The notes under the pieces: generated by a model | The model's database searches: none | Seen by the model: only the letters and a program-made list of their open reading frames with translations | What the model was told of the DNA's origin: nothing | Made by a program: the position numbers and the translations under genes | In this document: positions 51,697 through 52,278 of the stretch, piece after piece | Layout of the letters: each line of letters opens with the position of its first letter | Position numbering within the stretch: the first letter of the stretch is position 1 | Assembly (NCBI GenBank): GCA_964580525.1 | Contig: CAZOKN010000010.1 | Span: 1 to 52,278, forward strand | Direction: 5' to 3' | Length of the DNA: 52,278 nucleotides | Source: CAZOKN01 sp964580525 | GTDB lineage: Bacteria; Pseudomonadota; Alphaproteobacteria; Rickettsiales; UBA6187

Positions 51697-52278
51697 TTAT
51701 TTAATCGCCACCACTTCCTCAATCGATAAACCATATCCTTCAAGGCCAACTATCGCCCTATCAGAATTGGTAAGAAGTTTCATTCTCTTAACACCCAAAT
51801 CAAGTAATATTTGTGCACCTATACCATAATCTCTAAGCATCTGACTTTTTTTACCACCTGTGCTTATTTTTTTATCGATAATTTTTGACAATATATCTCG
51901 CTGAGGCTCCCTCAAAATAACAACAATACCCGAACCTTCTTTATCTATAATTTCCATAGAACGCTGCAATTCGCCATCTTTGCCGTTATAGGTATCTCCA
52001 AGAACATCCGTGAGCAAATTGATCGCATGCATTCGAACCAAAACCGGTTTATCTTGATTTATTTTGCCTTTCACTAAAACCAAATGTTCCGCATATTCAA
52101 TTTTATTAATGTATGTATACATCTTAAATTCGCCAGCAAAACGACTGTTTATTTTAGACTCTTGCGTTTTTTCAACAAGCTTGTCATTTCTTCTGCGATA
52201 GGCAATAAGATCAGCAATTGTAGCTATTTTCAAATTATGATGTTTAGCAAATTTTACAAGATCAGGCATTCTAGCCAT
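51697..52278 (-). CDS. ribB: RibB with degenerate GTP cyclohydrolase II domain (5' partial)
   Basis: The frame is open at the right edge, so the N-terminal part of the DHBP synthase domain lies outside. The visible start is the RibB C-terminus (ARMPDLVKFAKHHNLKIATI, then ADLIAYRRR). The rest is a RibA-like domain, but the zinc-binding SECLTGD and RCDC cysteines are absent (VRMHAINLLTDVLGDTYN), so cyclohydrolase activity is very unlikely. Such RibBA-like proteins with a dead second domain occur in alphaproteobacteria. It makes the four-carbon precursor of riboflavin; a real RibA must be elsewhere. Confidence 0.9.
   Translation of the reverse strand: MARMPDLVKFAKHHNLKIATIADLIAYRRRNDKLVEKTQESKINSRFAGEFKMYTYINKIEYAEHLVLVKGKINQDKPVLVRMHAINLLTDVLGDTYNGKDGELQRSMEIIDKEGSGIVVILREPQRDILSKIIDKKISTGGKKSQMLRDYGIGAQILLDLGVKRMKLLTNSDRAIVGLEGYGLSIEEVVAIK

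Overview
The window looks like part of an AT-rich alphaproteobacterial chromosome, most likely a metagenome scaffold because two 10-N gaps interrupt valS and fabI. Markers pointing to Alphaproteobacteria, with Rickettsiales-like flavour, are: a 17-kDa surface-antigen-type lipoprotein, a PcfJ-domain protein, divergent ccmA/acnA, an alphaproteobacterial-type FabI, RibB fused to a GTP-cyclohydrolase-like domain that has lost its zinc cysteines, and intergenic hairpin repeats around a small GIY-YIG gene. The gene content is richer than a minimal obligate parasite: glyoxylate metabolism, a chemoreceptor, a two-component pair, aromatic and riboflavin biosynthesis, and a bufferin-type RiPP locus. The taxonomic placement is inference.

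Layout. 1-8.2 kb: a PcfJ-domain repeat protein (5' end outside the window) converges on a long leftward block, read as ccmA-ccmB-sppA-[AbrB/PIN toxin-antitoxin]-glyQ-panD-glyS. 8.2-11.4 kb: a GIY-YIG gene inside 32-bp inverted repeats sits between ccmA and acnA. 11.5-20.4 kb: zinc-ribbon membrane protein, SGNH hydrolase, class I aldolase and thiE, a histidine kinase with a response regulator-ATPase, rimK with a retropepsin-like partner, a chemoreceptor and an EF-hand protein. 20.6 kb: tRNA-Arg(CCT). 20.7-26.5 kb: sulfotransferase-reductase operon, ubiA, the bufferin operon (precursor, DUF692 enzyme, shortened DUF2063 partner) and an unknown gene with a near-consensus promoter. 26.5-37.9 kb: guaA, mepA, valS, Sel1 protein, CDF transporter, 17-kDa lipoprotein, fabI, an orphan antitoxin-like regulator, aroC, ispA and a universal stress protein. 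38-46.3 kb: orphan TAXI binding protein, class III aminotransferase, malate synthase G, membrane cytochrome c, family 5 binding protein and xth. 46.3-52.3 kb: queH, a GldA/GldF/GldG/DUF4340 ABC operon whose last gene carries an in-frame TAA, and ribB (5' end outside the window).

The most interesting items are the bufferin locus with its Ala-rich precursor and shortened partner, the GIY-YIG repeat unit, the in-frame stop in the DUF4340 gene, a family of intergenic inverted repeats built from short repeated words, the sulfotransferase-reductase operon with paired palindromes upstream, and a probably chimeric contig end inside fabI. No rRNA, CRISPR array, transposase or complete prophage was seen. 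Apart from the tRNA-Arg interval (20377-20694), no gene-free stretch exceeds 300 bases.
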